Assembly: GCF_902726655.1 (NCBI RefSeq)
Contig: NZ_CACVAN010000001.1
Coordinates: 868,001-932,000, forward strand
Reading direction: 5' to 3'
Source: Virgibacillus ihumii
GTDB lineage: Bacteria > Bacillota > Bacilli > Bacillales > Amphibacillaceae
DNA: 64,000 bases
The position numbers were made by a program, and so were the translations under genes. Positions 18,395 to 26,878 of this stretch are shown piece by piece (position 1 is the first letter of the stretch; every line of letters starts with the position of its first letter). The notes beneath the pieces were generated by a model. That model did not search any database, was not told the origin of the DNA, and saw only the letters and a list, made by a program, of their open reading frames with translations.

Positions 18395-19738
18395 AGTGTG
18401 TAAGTCATAACTTACTCAAGATATTTTAAGACCCTGTCTTTGAAATGATCATGTACAAGAAGCTGGTTCATAACCATAGCCCAGTTCCGGAGATGTCCGC
18501 CATCCCATTTGTCTTCCAGTTCCCGAATTCGTAAAAACAATAGTTTTAACAGGGCATTCTCGTTGGGGAATGCTCCTTTTTTCGTTACTTTTCGAAAGCT
18601 GGAGTGGATACTTTCTACGGCGTTTGTAGTATACATGACTTTGCGTATGGCACTTCCATAATCATAAAGCTGTTCAACATGATTAAAATTTCGTATCCAA
18701 ACATCAATCGCCCCCGGATAGGCAGCCCATTGTTGTTTAAAGGATTCAAAGGCACTGTGACAAGCTTTTAAACTTGGTGCACCATATACCTTTCTTAATG
18801 CTTGAGTAAATGGCTTATAATCCTTGCTTGGAACGTATTTTACAGAATTACGTATCAGGTGAACCATGCAGCGTTGAACGACAACGTTTGGAAAAATGGC
18901 TTGTGCTCCTTCCTCCAATCCACTGACACCATCCATGGAAATAAAGAAAATGTCCTCCACTCCTCTGGCTTTGATTTCATCAAAAATCTGCATCCACTTA
19001 TGCTTGCTTTCTGTTTCATTTAGCCATAGCCCAAGTATTTCTTTTGTTCCCTCCATGGTGTAGCCAAGAATCGTATAGACGGCATATTTCTTTGTCTCAT
19101 ATTGGTTCCGGATAGTCGTATACATGCAGTCCACAAATACGAAAGCATAACAGTTACTTAAAGGCCTCGCCTGCCATTCTTCCAAATCAGGTAATACACT
19201 GTCTGTAATGTCCGAAACCATGTCATGGGAAACCGAAAAACCATAGATATCTTCCACCGTGGAGGAGATATCACGTTGGGACATTCCACGGGCATACATG
19301 GCTATCACCTTGCTTTCAATAGCCGAAACATCCTTTTTCCGTTTAGGGATAAGTTTTGGATTAAATGACCCGTCACGATCCCGAGGGACTTGAATATCCA
19401 ATGCACCTGAACTGGTATGAATGTTTTTCTTACCATATCCATTCCGCCTGTTCTCTGTGTCCTTTTCGGCTTTATCATTCGATTCATACCCCAAATGATG
19501 ATTCATCTCTCCCTTTAACATAGATTCAAACATGGGTCCAAATATATCTTTTAGGGCGTCCTGCATATCTTCAACGGACTTTGGCTGGTATTCTTCAATA
19601 ATCTTGTTCGCTAATTCTTCGGAGTAAGGATTTCTTTTCGGCTTTGCCATAAAAATCACTCCTCTAGTCTAGTAATTCTATTTTACCAAATAAAAAAACT
19701 GTGTGAGTAAGAACCGTACGCATTCCTACTTACACAGT
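18395..19738 (-). mobile_element. IS256-family insertion sequence
   Basis: About 1.34 kb with imperfect inverted ends: AGTGTGTAAGT at 18395 and ACTTACACAGT ending at 19738. One transposase fills it. I cannot see a clear 8-9 bp target duplication, so the exact ends are uncertain by a few bases. Confidence 0.8.
18412..19650 (-). CDS. IS256-family transposase
   Basis: 412-aa DDE transposase of the Mutator/IS256 type. Acidic residues are seen in FVDCMYTTIR, FISMDGVSGLEEG and TTNAVESIHSSFRK, with the C/H region RCMVHLIRNS typical of this family. The ATG at 19650 has GAGGAG upstream; the annotated frame could start three codons earlier. The reading frame is intact, so the element may be active. 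Confidence 0.95.
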   Translation of the reverse strand: MAKPKRNPYSEELANKIIEEYQPKSVEDMQDALKDIFGPMFESMLKGEMNHHLGYESNDKAEKDTENRRNGYGKKNIHTSSGALDIQVPRDRDGSFNPKLIPKRKKDVSAIESKVIAMYARGMSQRDISSTVEDIYGFSVSHDMVSDITDSVLPDLEEWQARPLSNCYAFVFVDCMYTTIRNQYETKKYAVYTILGYTMEGTKEILGLWLNETESKHKWMQIFDEIKARGVEDIFFISMDGVSGLEEGAQAIFPNVVVQRCMVHLIRNSVKYVPSKDYKPFTQALRKVYGAPSLKACHSAFESFKQQWAAYPGAIDVWIRNFNHVEQLYDYGSAIRKVMYTTNAVESIHSSFRKVTKKGAFPNENALLKLLFLRIRELEDKWDGGHLRNWAMVMNQLLVHDHFKDRVLKYLE

Positions 19739-19759
19739 TAATATTACACTCCCAAAATT

Positions 19760-19788
19760 TCTTCCAGAAGCGCGCCCTATTGCTTAAC
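19760..19788 (+). repeat. Palindromic repeat copy 5 (right half)
   Basis: CTTCCAGAAGCGCGCCC followed by TATTGCTTAAC. The left arm is missing or eroded next to the IS256 right end. Confidence 0.45.
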
Positions 19789-19880
19789 ATTTTATCTTTA
19801 GGTCAACTTAACAAAAAAGAGTGCTTATTGACTCCTTAGTTACTATTCCTATTTTTTAAAATGTAAATTTCTTTCTCCGT

Positions 19881-20360
19881 TTAATCCGTATTCGCATCAT
19901 ATTTTTTACGGATGGATTTCTTGGGTTTCTCAAAATCCTGAGATTTTATACTCCACAAGTCGTCCCATATTTGGTCTTTTAGTTCCATTAACTTATCCAT
20001 ACGCTTATCCTGTTTATCACCCAGTGCTAAGGCAAAGTCCGTGTTTATCTTCTCTACTTCATAACTTAAATAATCTACAACCTTATCGAAGTTATGTCGT
20101 TCACGTCGATATCTATCTACCCATTCTCCCCTTATGTCACGTATCATCTTTGTTCGTTTCACTGCCTCGGTTCTTGCTTCCCCCATGGCATCTGCTTGCC
20201 ACATACGCCATTTACTGGCTATTTCAGCGGATCTATCAAACTCTTCCTGTAACTGGGACTGATTTTGAACATTTGTGTACGTACCATCAGCAGCTTCTGC
20301 TACATCTTTTAATTGCTTTTGTCCATCATTATCCACTTTAAACCCAATAACATTAACTCT
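19881..20360 (-). pseudogene. von Willebrand A-domain protein, C-terminal fragment
   Basis: Open frame of up to 176 codons, but the first ~18 overlap the DUF899 gene out of frame and are not homologous. From KRVNVIGFKVD on, it reads like the end of a secreted vWA protein of the YwmC/YwmD type: GQKQLKDVAEAADGTYTNV, then a charged helical tail (MIRDIRGEWVDRYRRERHNFD). The MIDAS half is missing, so it is a 5'-truncated relic. Confidence 0.55.
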
Positions 20361-21159
20361 TTTTTGAGTGGCAACAAGAATCCGGGTTAAAAGAGTGTTC
20401 ATATTCGTCATGACGACGAAGCCATGTCTTTCCGTTGCCGTCGCTGCGTCCGGATGGCTGTTCCCAGTCCTCCTGCCTGCCGAGTGCTGTTAAATCGAGA
20501 TAATTGAAGTTACCAAGCAGTAGATCAGTTCCACGGGCGTACGTTGTATACGTGTGAAAAATTCTTTCACCATCGCGAAGAAAAGTGCTTACACCAGGTA
20601 CTTCCATTGACTGTCCGGAATCAACGGGCACACCCTTCTGAACAAGCTCATCCTTAGTCAAGTAATTGTATTCAATTGGGGCAACGGATTCGTCCAACGT
20701 CACGTGAAAGTCATAGTTAAAGTTGCTATCGTGAGATGAGTACCAAGGAATATTCCAACCCATGCGCTCCTTGTAGCGTTGGAGCTTGGGAAGTGGAGCA
20801 CGGGATACCAGAGCCAGCGACGTATTTCGTGCATGCAGGTGGGCAAGATGACCGATATTGTCCACTGCCAGTGAGCAAGCCGGACAACCTGCTTCCCAAT
20901 CGGGGTCGAACATGAAGTGATGCACGATAAGTTGAAGACGCCCTTCAAACAGATCAAGCAGACGTGTCTTACCATGCGGACCCTCAAAGACATAGTCCTG
21001 ATTAATCTCTACCATTGGGAGCCGGCGACGTTCAGCATTCAGCGCATCTCGTTCCTTAGTGAATTCCTTCTCTTTGGTCAGCAGTTCCTTACGTGCCACA
21101 AGCCATTCGTCACGTGATACGACATTTGGTAGTTCCAGATGATTTTGCGTTTTTTTCAT
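20353..21159 (-). CDS. DUF899-family (thioredoxin-like) protein
   Basis: 268-aa protein of the DUF899 family with a thioredoxin-like fold. Family stretches are VSRDEWLVARKELL near the N-terminus, the GCPACSLAVDNIGHLAHLHAR cysteine site (C-x2-C-like) and GWNIPWYSS. The ATG at 21159 is behind AAGGGAG; twelve upstream codons are not needed. Its last bases abut the vWA relic. A separate 24-codon N-terminal scrap of the same family is at 42418-42492. Confidence 0.85.
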   Translation of the reverse strand: MKKTQNHLELPNVVSRDEWLVARKELLTKEKEFTKERDALNAERRRLPMVEINQDYVFEGPHGKTRLLDLFEGRLQLIVHHFMFDPDWEAGCPACSLAVDNIGHLAHLHARNTSLALVSRAPLPKLQRYKERMGWNIPWYSSHDSNFNYDFHVTLDESVAPIEYNYLTKDELVQKGVPVDSGQSMEVPGVSTFLRDGERIFHTYTTYARGTDLLLGNFNYLDLTALGRQEDWEQPSGRSDGNGKTWLRRHDEYEHSFNPDSCCHSKKS

Positions 21160-21288
21160 ATCATCTTCTCCCTTTTGTTTTTTTAAGGTTAACACGTATG
21201 ATGACTATGAACTTCTTCTAGATTGCTAAAACAATTCCTTTATTTTTTTGCCGTTTCTTTTTATTCAATTAAATGGACCTAAAAAATT

Positions 21289-21328
21289 AGCACATTTCTT
21301 ACTACAGAAATGCGCCTATTGTTGAACT
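21289..21328 (+). repeat. Palindromic repeat copy 6
   Basis: AGCACATTTC arm, TTACTACA loop, GAAATGCGCC arm, tail TATTGTTGAAC. A matching left end TTCAATTAAATGG lies ~20 bp upstream, as expected for terminal inverted repeats. Confidence 0.65.
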
Positions 21329-21339
21329 ATGACAAAACT

Positions 21340-21637
21340 TTATTGGTCCATATATAGTTTGTAAATTTTAAATTCTGGTCCCCAAGATTTTTGACCATAA
21401 AGATCTTCTTGGTTTTTATCCTCACAAGTCATACAATAGTGCCAAACTCCTCCAGGCTTAAAATTAAATGATTTATTCTCTGTTTTCCAGCCGGTGCCCC
21501 CACCAGTTAGCTAAGTGTTCTGATTCTGAAAACGTTTTGAAGACGAGTTCCCTTGGTGCATCAAATACTTTCTCCAATACAAGTTTCTTCCCATCAACAT
21601 AAGAGTTCAAATGATTTGTCGCATCCTTTTCAGACAT
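21340..21637 (-). pseudogene. SRPBCC/AHSA1-domain protein, frameshifted and truncated (copy 1)
   Basis: Starts normally (AGGAGG, ATG) with DGKKLVLEKVFDAPRELVF and SESEHLANWWG, then a base change in a run of G shifts the frame. In the next frame it continues GWKTENKSFNFKPGGVWHYCM and then ends after ~98 codons in total, against ~150 in intact family members. A related ruined copy is at 25292-25695. The family binds small hydrophobic ligands. Confidence 0.75.
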
Positions 21638-21699
21638 TAATGTTCCTCCTTATTTTTATATATTCATCCTCTTGATAAGGTCATGACATAGTAAACTTT

Positions 21700-22446
21700 T
21701 TACTCCTTCATAAAACCAGTAATTTTACGATACAGCTTCTCAGGGTGAGTAAGATTGACCGTATGATCAGCACCAGGAATTTCTACAACCTGAGCGTCTG
21801 AGTGCTGTTGAAAGTAATCTGCAACACGATGGTTATCGAGTGAATCCTCCTTACCGATTATTAATAAAGTCTTGGTCGTCAATTCTCCTAATCTTTCGAT
21901 AGCCGGTGGTTGCGGCCAAACCATTTCAATTGCGGGCCATTCAAACATTCGGTTCATATGGTACCGGAGCATTTGAGCCATCAAATCGCGGTGAGGACTT
22001 GCCGTTACCACACGGTACGATGAATCACTGAGCAAAAGCTTAACCATTTTATCAATATTAGGGGCAGCTTCATGAATCGTCTTCATACTCTCCTCGAATT
22101 CCTTCGAATAGCTAAATCCGGATAATCCAGGCGCAAGTAATACAAGTTCTGAAACTCTTTCTGGGTAATCTAAAGCAAATTCAGTGGCAATTTGACCACC
22201 CATTGAGTGACCGATAAGTGTCGCTTGATTAATTTCTAGATGATCAAGCAGCGACAGCAAATCTTCAACATGGTTGACATCTTCTAAAGGGGACGGTGAT
22301 TTCCCGGTTCCCCGTCCGTCAAAAGCAACGACCTTGTAGTGTTTGGCTAAATGAGGTGCGACAAATGACCAGTTCCGTACATCAGCACCACCAGTCATAA
22401 GAACCACAGGATGGCCACTACCATTTACTTCGTAATACAAATCCAT
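21700..22446 (-). CDS. Alpha/beta hydrolase
   Basis: 248-aa serine hydrolase. The nucleophile elbow is IGHSMGGQIA, the catalytic His is in GADHTVNLTHPE, and the Asp is likely in GKEDSLDNH. VAFDGRGTGKSPSP is the typical oxyanion-side strand. ATG with GGAGG eight bases upstream. It follows the SRPBCC relic by ~60 bp on the same strand. Substrate not predictable. Confidence 0.9.
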   Translation of the reverse strand: MDLYYEVNGSGHPVVLMTGGADVRNWSFVAPHLAKHYKVVAFDGRGTGKSPSPLEDVNHVEDLLSLLDHLEINQATLIGHSMGGQIATEFALDYPERVSELVLLAPGLSGFSYSKEFEESMKTIHEAAPNIDKMVKLLLSDSSYRVVTASPHRDLMAQMLRYHMNRMFEWPAIEMVWPQPPAIERLGELTTKTLLIIGKEDSLDNHRVADYFQQHSDAQVVEIPGADHTVNLTHPEKLYRKITGFMKE

Positions 22447-22509
22447 AAAATACCTCCATCCAAATTAAATTTATAATTTGATAATTAAACTATGTTATTT
22501 TTCCTAAAT

Positions 22510-22732
22510 AAACCTACCCTTTTTTGCTTAACTTCGCTTTTTCTGTAAGCTTCTTGTTAAATAATAAAATCTCCCCTTTTGATGGCCATGTTATATCCGT
22601 AAGCATTATCTGCACCATTTTTTGACCAATAAATTCGTAAGTTTCCCTTTTTAATATGGATGTTAATATCGGGCACAAGTTCCTCCTGCTGACTTTTTTT
22701 ATTAAGTTATTCGTTCAAATAATGTAATCCAT
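22510..22732 (-). pseudogene. Degenerate copy of the Bcr-type ABC ATPase 5' end
   Basis: The first ~75 codons resemble the intact gene at 32767-33690: MDYII, a TGA where Gln6 stands, TNNLIKK, then (with shifts) PDINIHIKKG and SKGEILLFNKKLTEK. The Walker A is destroyed. The upstream 22737-22880 also matches the intact gene's promoter region, including its repeats. So a segment of the transporter locus was copied here and decayed. Confidence 0.8.
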
Positions 22733-22947
22733 AATTGAATCCCCTCTCAGCTATCTATCATTATTATAATGATTAAAAACAACTTTTTTCTTTCTTATTC
22801 CTTACATTCTTAAGTTTACGTCGATTACAGGTTCTTGATGAACACCCTTCTAGTCAAATTTGCCTAGATGAACCTATTTAGTATAATAAATCGTAAAACA
22901 ATTAAAATTTGATTAGATGATTTCATTCTTTGGATTGGGGGTGTTCA

Positions 22948-23414
22948 ATGTCCACAGTTAAATTACTTCCTTGAATAAGCTTGAATCACAGGGAATGACC
23001 AAGAAAGTAAATTCAAAGAACGATGTAAAACTTGGTCCATCGCGAACGGAATACACAACCACAAAACAAGGGGAATCCGAAATTGCAACTTTTCTTGAAT
23101 CGGCACTTGTTAATGTCGACATTCAGCAGTTTGCGTTTGGTATTGCATTCACAGACATATTACCACGGAAAAAAGTGACTACACTTTTAAAACAACGCTA
23201 TAATGTACTAAAAGAATCAGCTAACTTTTTGAGAAGTCTGCCAACGGATGAACTATCACGCAATCCCTTCAAGCACCCCGAACTTGTTGGTCTTTGGGCG
23301 GACTCCGAGCATGCAAAAATAGGACATAGTGTGATAGGAACTTTTAGATCGCTATTTTTGCAGTACTGTAAGCAATCTAGCACAAAATCAATTGTGTTAA
23401 TTGTGTTGTGTTAA
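22948..23414 (+). pseudogene. PadR-family regulator with internal deletion
   Basis: An ATG behind TTGGGGGTG begins MSTVKLL, the usual PadR start. The sequence then jumps, in another frame, to LNKLESQGMTKKV and SRTEYTTTKQGESE, the end of the winged helix. About 45 codons of the HTH are missing. The C-terminal domain (FGIAFTDILPRKKVTTLLKQ, NPFKHPELVGLWADSEH) is intact, then the frame drifts. The deletion removes DNA binding. Confidence 0.7.
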
Positions 23415-23427
23415 ACGGAATCAAAAG

Positions 23428-23523
23428 TGGGCTATTAGCTTTTTACTTTCTGCATTTTGTATTGGCGTTATCACGTTTCCAATCGATCAATTTTGGGTTG
23501 CTAGAAGATTTATGAAAGACTAA
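23428..23523 (+). pseudogene. C-terminal scrap of a membrane protein
   Basis: A 31-codon frame reads WAISFLLSAFCIGVITFPID and ends VARRFMKD, one hydrophobic helix with a basic tail. No start codon or ribosome site. It lies between the PadR relic and repeat copy 7. Family not recognised. Confidence 0.3.
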
Positions 23524-23550
23524 CTTTCTTCCCTATGTTCAATACAAAAT

Positions 23551-23593
23551 TGGGTGCTTCCTTTATTCATCAAAAACGCCCTTTAGCGGAAGA
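23551..23593 (+). repeat. Palindromic repeat copy 7
   Basis: GGGTGCTTCC arm, TTATTCAT loop, ACGCCC arm and TTTAGCGGAAGA tail. TTCAATACAAAATTGGG upstream is a plausible left end. Confidence 0.65.
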
Positions 23594-23641
23594 TTACAGT
23601 CACAAATTTATAACCAATTTGAAATTAAGGAAGAAATTACT

Positions 23642-24502
23642 TCACTTAAAAAAAACTGATTTTTCCATAATTTCTTCACCATCTAAAAGTGTAGCCTCCT
23701 CCACGGACATGCCTGTTTTTTTAAGAAACGCCTGGACTGCGTGGTACCCAACAGCATAACCTCCAAAGCGAGGTGTTCCTGTCAATTCAATAACTTCATA
23801 ATCTAATACCTGATCACCAAATATATATTTTTGAACTTCACTAAATCCTTTGACAGAGAGAACTTCTCCAATTATGGCACGAGATTTTTCTAAATCCTCG
23901 GTAGTAATTTCTTTGACCCAAGGACCTACAAACTCAAAGCCATACATGCTTTCTGCAAAACTCTCTGCCAATCCTTCTACAGCCAAATACTTTGCTACTG
24001 TAATATCATTCATGAAATTCCAGTCAATATTTTTGAAAAGCACATTATGATGGAAGTCATGGGCAATAGCAGATTGAAGCATGGATAAACTGTTTTCATT
24101 TGGGGCGATAACAATTTGTATATAACCTGGAATGCCACCAAATCCCATTATACCTTGTGTACTTGCTAAAGTTGTAGAGTCACCCAAAAAAATCCCCAAT
24201 AATACTTTTTCAGGTATAGGTACTCCTGCAGTTTTAAATCTATTTCCAGCATTTTGTATTGTTTCTTTCGCTAACTTCCAAGCATCAATAGCCTGAAGTT
24301 TATCCAGTGCTTCCTCCATTTCTTTGTCATGCCCTGTCAATGGCAAGGCACCCAACCATTCCGGGTTGAAAGGCAAATACTTCTCTTTGAGTTCATGATA
24401 AGGTTGTAAAAACTCTTTTTCATAAAACTCTCCTCTCTTCTCTTCAGGTGTTGCCAATAGTTTCTCGTATAAACTTTGTGTGTTTTGGATTGTAATTTCC
24501 AT
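23642..24502 (-). CDS. YjaZ-like DUF2268 predicted zinc protease
   Basis: 286-aa protein of the DUF2268 family. It carries an HExxH-like zinc site written AIAHDFHHN, followed ~30 residues later by VEGLAESFAES, which supplies the third ligand. LLGIFLGDSTTLASTQG is also family-typical. The ATG at 24502 has GAGGAGG eight bases upstream; 19 upstream codons lack a ribosome site. The biological substrate is unknown. Confidence 0.85.
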   Translation of the reverse strand: MEITIQNTQSLYEKLLATPEEKRGEFYEKEFLQPYHELKEKYLPFNPEWLGALPLTGHDKEMEEALDKLQAIDAWKLAKETIQNAGNRFKTAGVPIPEKVLLGIFLGDSTTLASTQGIMGFGGIPGYIQIVIAPNENSLSMLQSAIAHDFHHNVLFKNIDWNFMNDITVAKYLAVEGLAESFAESMYGFEFVGPWVKEITTEDLEKSRAIIGEVLSVKGFSEVQKYIFGDQVLDYEVIELTGTPRFGGYAVGYHAVQAFLKKTGMSVEEATLLDGEEIMEKSVFFK

Positions 24503-24579
24503 CTTAAAATCCTCCTCACTCACTATAATTTTATTTTTAATGAAAATTTCCCTCAACAATCTGGCGCTTATATAAGATA

Positions 24580-24624
24580 TTGGCGCTACTCATTTATTAG
24601 GGAATAGCGCCCGTTTCCGTAATA
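24580..24624 (+). repeat. Palindromic repeat copy 8 (good consensus copy)
   Basis: TTGGCGCTA arm, TTATTAGG loop, AATAGCGCCCG arm, tail TTTCCGTAATA. The left flank TCAACAATCTGGCGC resembles the right end inverted, and CTTATATAAGATA links it to the core. Confidence 0.8.
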
Positions 24625-24847
24625 TAGTTACGCTATCTCTAGTCCTGCAATATTATAAATTCATTTAAAATGAAAAACCTTATTCCTGTTCATCCCCTTA
24701 CTATTTTTAGATTTAAGATCGAAATAACTTGAGTTTGCTATCTTTTTATTGTTTTCGATAGTATCACCCACTTTAAAGCACTTGAAAAAAGTAAAAGGAA
24801 GATGATGCCTGTGAGACACCATCTCTGCTACAAAAATCTTCGGTAGT

Positions 24848-25264
24848 TCACCCCTGATCCATCGCACTTTCATCCATGTACATGACTTCCCAAAGGTGGC
24901 CGTCTATATCCTGAAAACTCCATCCGTACATAAATCCATGGTCTATAGGGTCATTTGCAGGCTTTCCGCCAGCTTCCAATGCTTTGTTTACAAGCTCATC
25001 AACTTGTTCTCTACTTTCAGCGGAAATAGCCAGAATAGCTTCGGTATTGTTGGATGTATCAGCAATTTCTTTGTTGGTAAAAGTTTTAAAAAACGTTTCG
25101 ACGAGCAGCATTACAAATGTATTTTCATTAATCACCATACTTGTTGCATTTTCATCCGTAGCTTGAGGGTCAAATTCAAAGCCTATCTAAGAAAAAAAAG
25201 CAACAGATTTATTCAGGTCTTTTACCGGCAAATTTACGTAAATTTGTTTCGCTTGCAATCCCAT
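24848..25264 (-). pseudogene. VOC-family (glyoxalase-fold) protein, one nonsense codon
   Basis: The whole 138-codon gene is present with a good GAGGTGA site and ATG at 25264: MGLQAKQIYVNLPVKDLNKS, then a TAG at codon 26 in VAFFS-stop-IGFEFD, then an uninterrupted second half with GHLWEVMYMDESA. One base change (TAG for AAG) would restore it. Metal-binding VOC fold; function unknown. Confidence 0.8.
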
Positions 25265-25291
25265 TTCAAATCACCTCATCGTTTATTTTCC

Positions 25292-25695
25292 TTACTGGAT
25301 TTCTTTCAGAGGGCCATCTAAGCAGTCGAGTTGTTCGCCAAATTCCTTGACGGTACCTTTTTCCATGACTTTCTGCAGATCAACGACTGATGCGTATTGG
25401 GAACAATATCACATTATCAACTTCGTCGTTGTTCCTTCGTGTTCAACAAACGTCATTGGCACCAGTGTGCCGGACATGGTTTCGTTTGTACCCTTCCTCA
25501 TCAGTGATCGTATCCACGTAAACAATTTTCTCTAATACAACAATTTTATGATAAACGCCTTCACCCCCCCTGGATTCCATCCTATAAAATTCTCCCTGGT
25601 TTTTTATCAGTACACCGCATGCAATAATGCCATACGCTGTCAGGGTTAAACTCAAACCTACAAATGGCAGTTTCCCATCCTTTCAGTCCACACCA
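25292..25695 (-). pseudogene. SRPBCC/AHSA1-domain protein, multiply frameshifted (copy 2)
   Basis: Pieces in different frames read GWETAICRFEFNPDSVWHYCM, then GVYHKIVVLEKIVYVDTITD, then MTFVEHEGTTTKLI and YASVVDLQKVMEKGTVKEFG ending in LKEIQ. At least three frame changes, one at a run of seven G near 25565-25572. Same family as 21340-21637. Confidence 0.75.
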
Positions 25696-25724
25696 CCTTA
25701 GATAAAACCTAAACTTTAAACTTT

Positions 25725-25826
25725 TCAAAGTGTCTCCTTGAATTTCTCTGGTTTTTTCACGTAGCTTTCAATGATAAATCCGCAATCCGTACAAAGAATA
25801 TACTCAACCTCTGAGCCAAAGCTAAG
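25725..25826 (-). pseudogene. Zinc-ribbon protein C-terminal scrap
   Basis: Frame FGSEVEYILCTDCGFIIES ending YVKKPEKFKETL. The C-x2-C and the style fit the small Bacillus proteins often labelled TFIIIB-like zinc ribbons. N-terminal half missing. Confidence 0.4.
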
Positions 25827-25830
25827 CTTG

Positions 25831-25935
25831 TTATTTTAAGTTGGACAAAGAACCAACAAAGGTTTTTCCGTTTTGAGTATTAGTTAGTTTATAGATCACA
25901 CAAGTGGATTTGGTTTCTTTAGCTTTTGTTTTCAT
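25831..25935 (-). pseudogene. GIY-YIG nuclease N-terminal scrap
   Basis: 34 codons from an ATG: VIYKLTNTQNGKTFVGSLSN matches the start of a GIY-YIG domain (VIY...FVG), then a stop. The catalytic Arg and Glu regions are absent, so it is a relic. Confidence 0.5.
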
Positions 25936-26047
25936 TTCTTTTCTATAGTCCACTTTTGACCCTTCTTTCGTATAGGTTCAATAAAGTCTCTAAGGGACAG
26001 ATATATTACTGATACCGATTTTGCTGATTTTGTTGAGTTCGAGCTTG

Positions 26048-26878
26048 TTATGCTTCCGACTTGGAAAATTTCATTGTTGCTAGAGTGACAAATATGGCAC
26101 CAATAACACCGACTACAATAATCTCTTCCGTAAAGGAAATGACATGACCGAATACTTCCAAGTCAAGTCCCATCGCCTGTCGAAGGGGTGCACTCATTGT
26201 TTCCGGTTGTAATACAATTTCTTTAAACATATCGACGGAATACGTTAATGGATTTATTTTTACAATGATGTCCATCCATAACGGCAGGCCATTTAGCGGA
26301 AACATGGCTCCTGATAAAAACAACATTGGGAATAAAAGAATTTGGATAACCATTTGAAAACCTTGCGATGTTTTTAAACTACTCGCAATCAATAAGCCAA
26401 TGGCGGATATGGTGAAACCAACCAGGAACATGATTGGGATCAATTGGAGAATCATGGCAAGCGAAATGGAGACACCGATAAACGGAACAAAAATCAGCAT
26501 CATTAATCCTTGAATAACCGCTACTGTTGTACCACCAAGAACCTTACCAATAGCAATCGATACCCGGGACATTGGTGACACAAGGATTTCACGCATGTAT
26601 CCGAATTCTTTATCCTGAACAACGGATAAGGCAGAAAATATCGCCGTATTAAAGACGACCATACCGATAATACCCGGGAACATGAATTCAACAAAGTCAA
26701 AATTGGCAAGTGGTCCACTGTTTGAGCCACCACCAAGCATTGCTTGCATGGCGCCACTCATCCCGCTTCCAAATAATATTAGAAACATGAATGGCATAGC
26801 GAATGAACCTATTAAACGTCCTTTATCACGGAAAAACTTGATAACATCTCGTTGCCATACGGCAAATACTGCCTCCAT
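26048..26878 (-). CDS. ABC-2 type permease (DrrB-like)
   Basis: 276-aa integral membrane protein with about six helices and the ABC-2 signature around REILVSPMSRVSIAIGKVLGG and LFLSGAMFPLNGLPLWMDIIVKINPLTYSVD. Its ATG overlaps the ATPase stop by one base (ATGA), implying translational coupling. Together they form an exporter of the daunorubicin/polyketide type. Substrate unknown; the rifamycin phosphotransferase gene is next upstream. Confidence 0.92.
   Translation of the reverse strand: MEAVFAVWQRDVIKFFRDKGRLIGSFAMPFMFLILFGSGMSGAMQAMLGGGSNSGPLANFDFVEFMFPGIIGMVVFNTAIFSALSVVQDKEFGYMREILVSPMSRVSIAIGKVLGGTTVAVIQGLMMLIFVPFIGVSISLAMILQLIPIMFLVGFTISAIGLLIASSLKTSQGFQMVIQILLFPMLFLSGAMFPLNGLPLWMDIIVKINPLTYSVDMFKEIVLQPETMSAPLRQAMGLDLEVFGHVISFTEEIIVVGVIGAIFVTLATMKFSKSEA

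Noticed and set aside
18395..19738. Target-site duplication of the IS256 element
   Set aside because: The 8-9 bp flanking both inferred ends do not match; ends may be off by a few bases or the site has changed.
24661..24873. 70-codon minus-strand reading frame
   Set aside because: No ribosome site, overlaps the VOC pseudogene end, and the composition is not protein-like.
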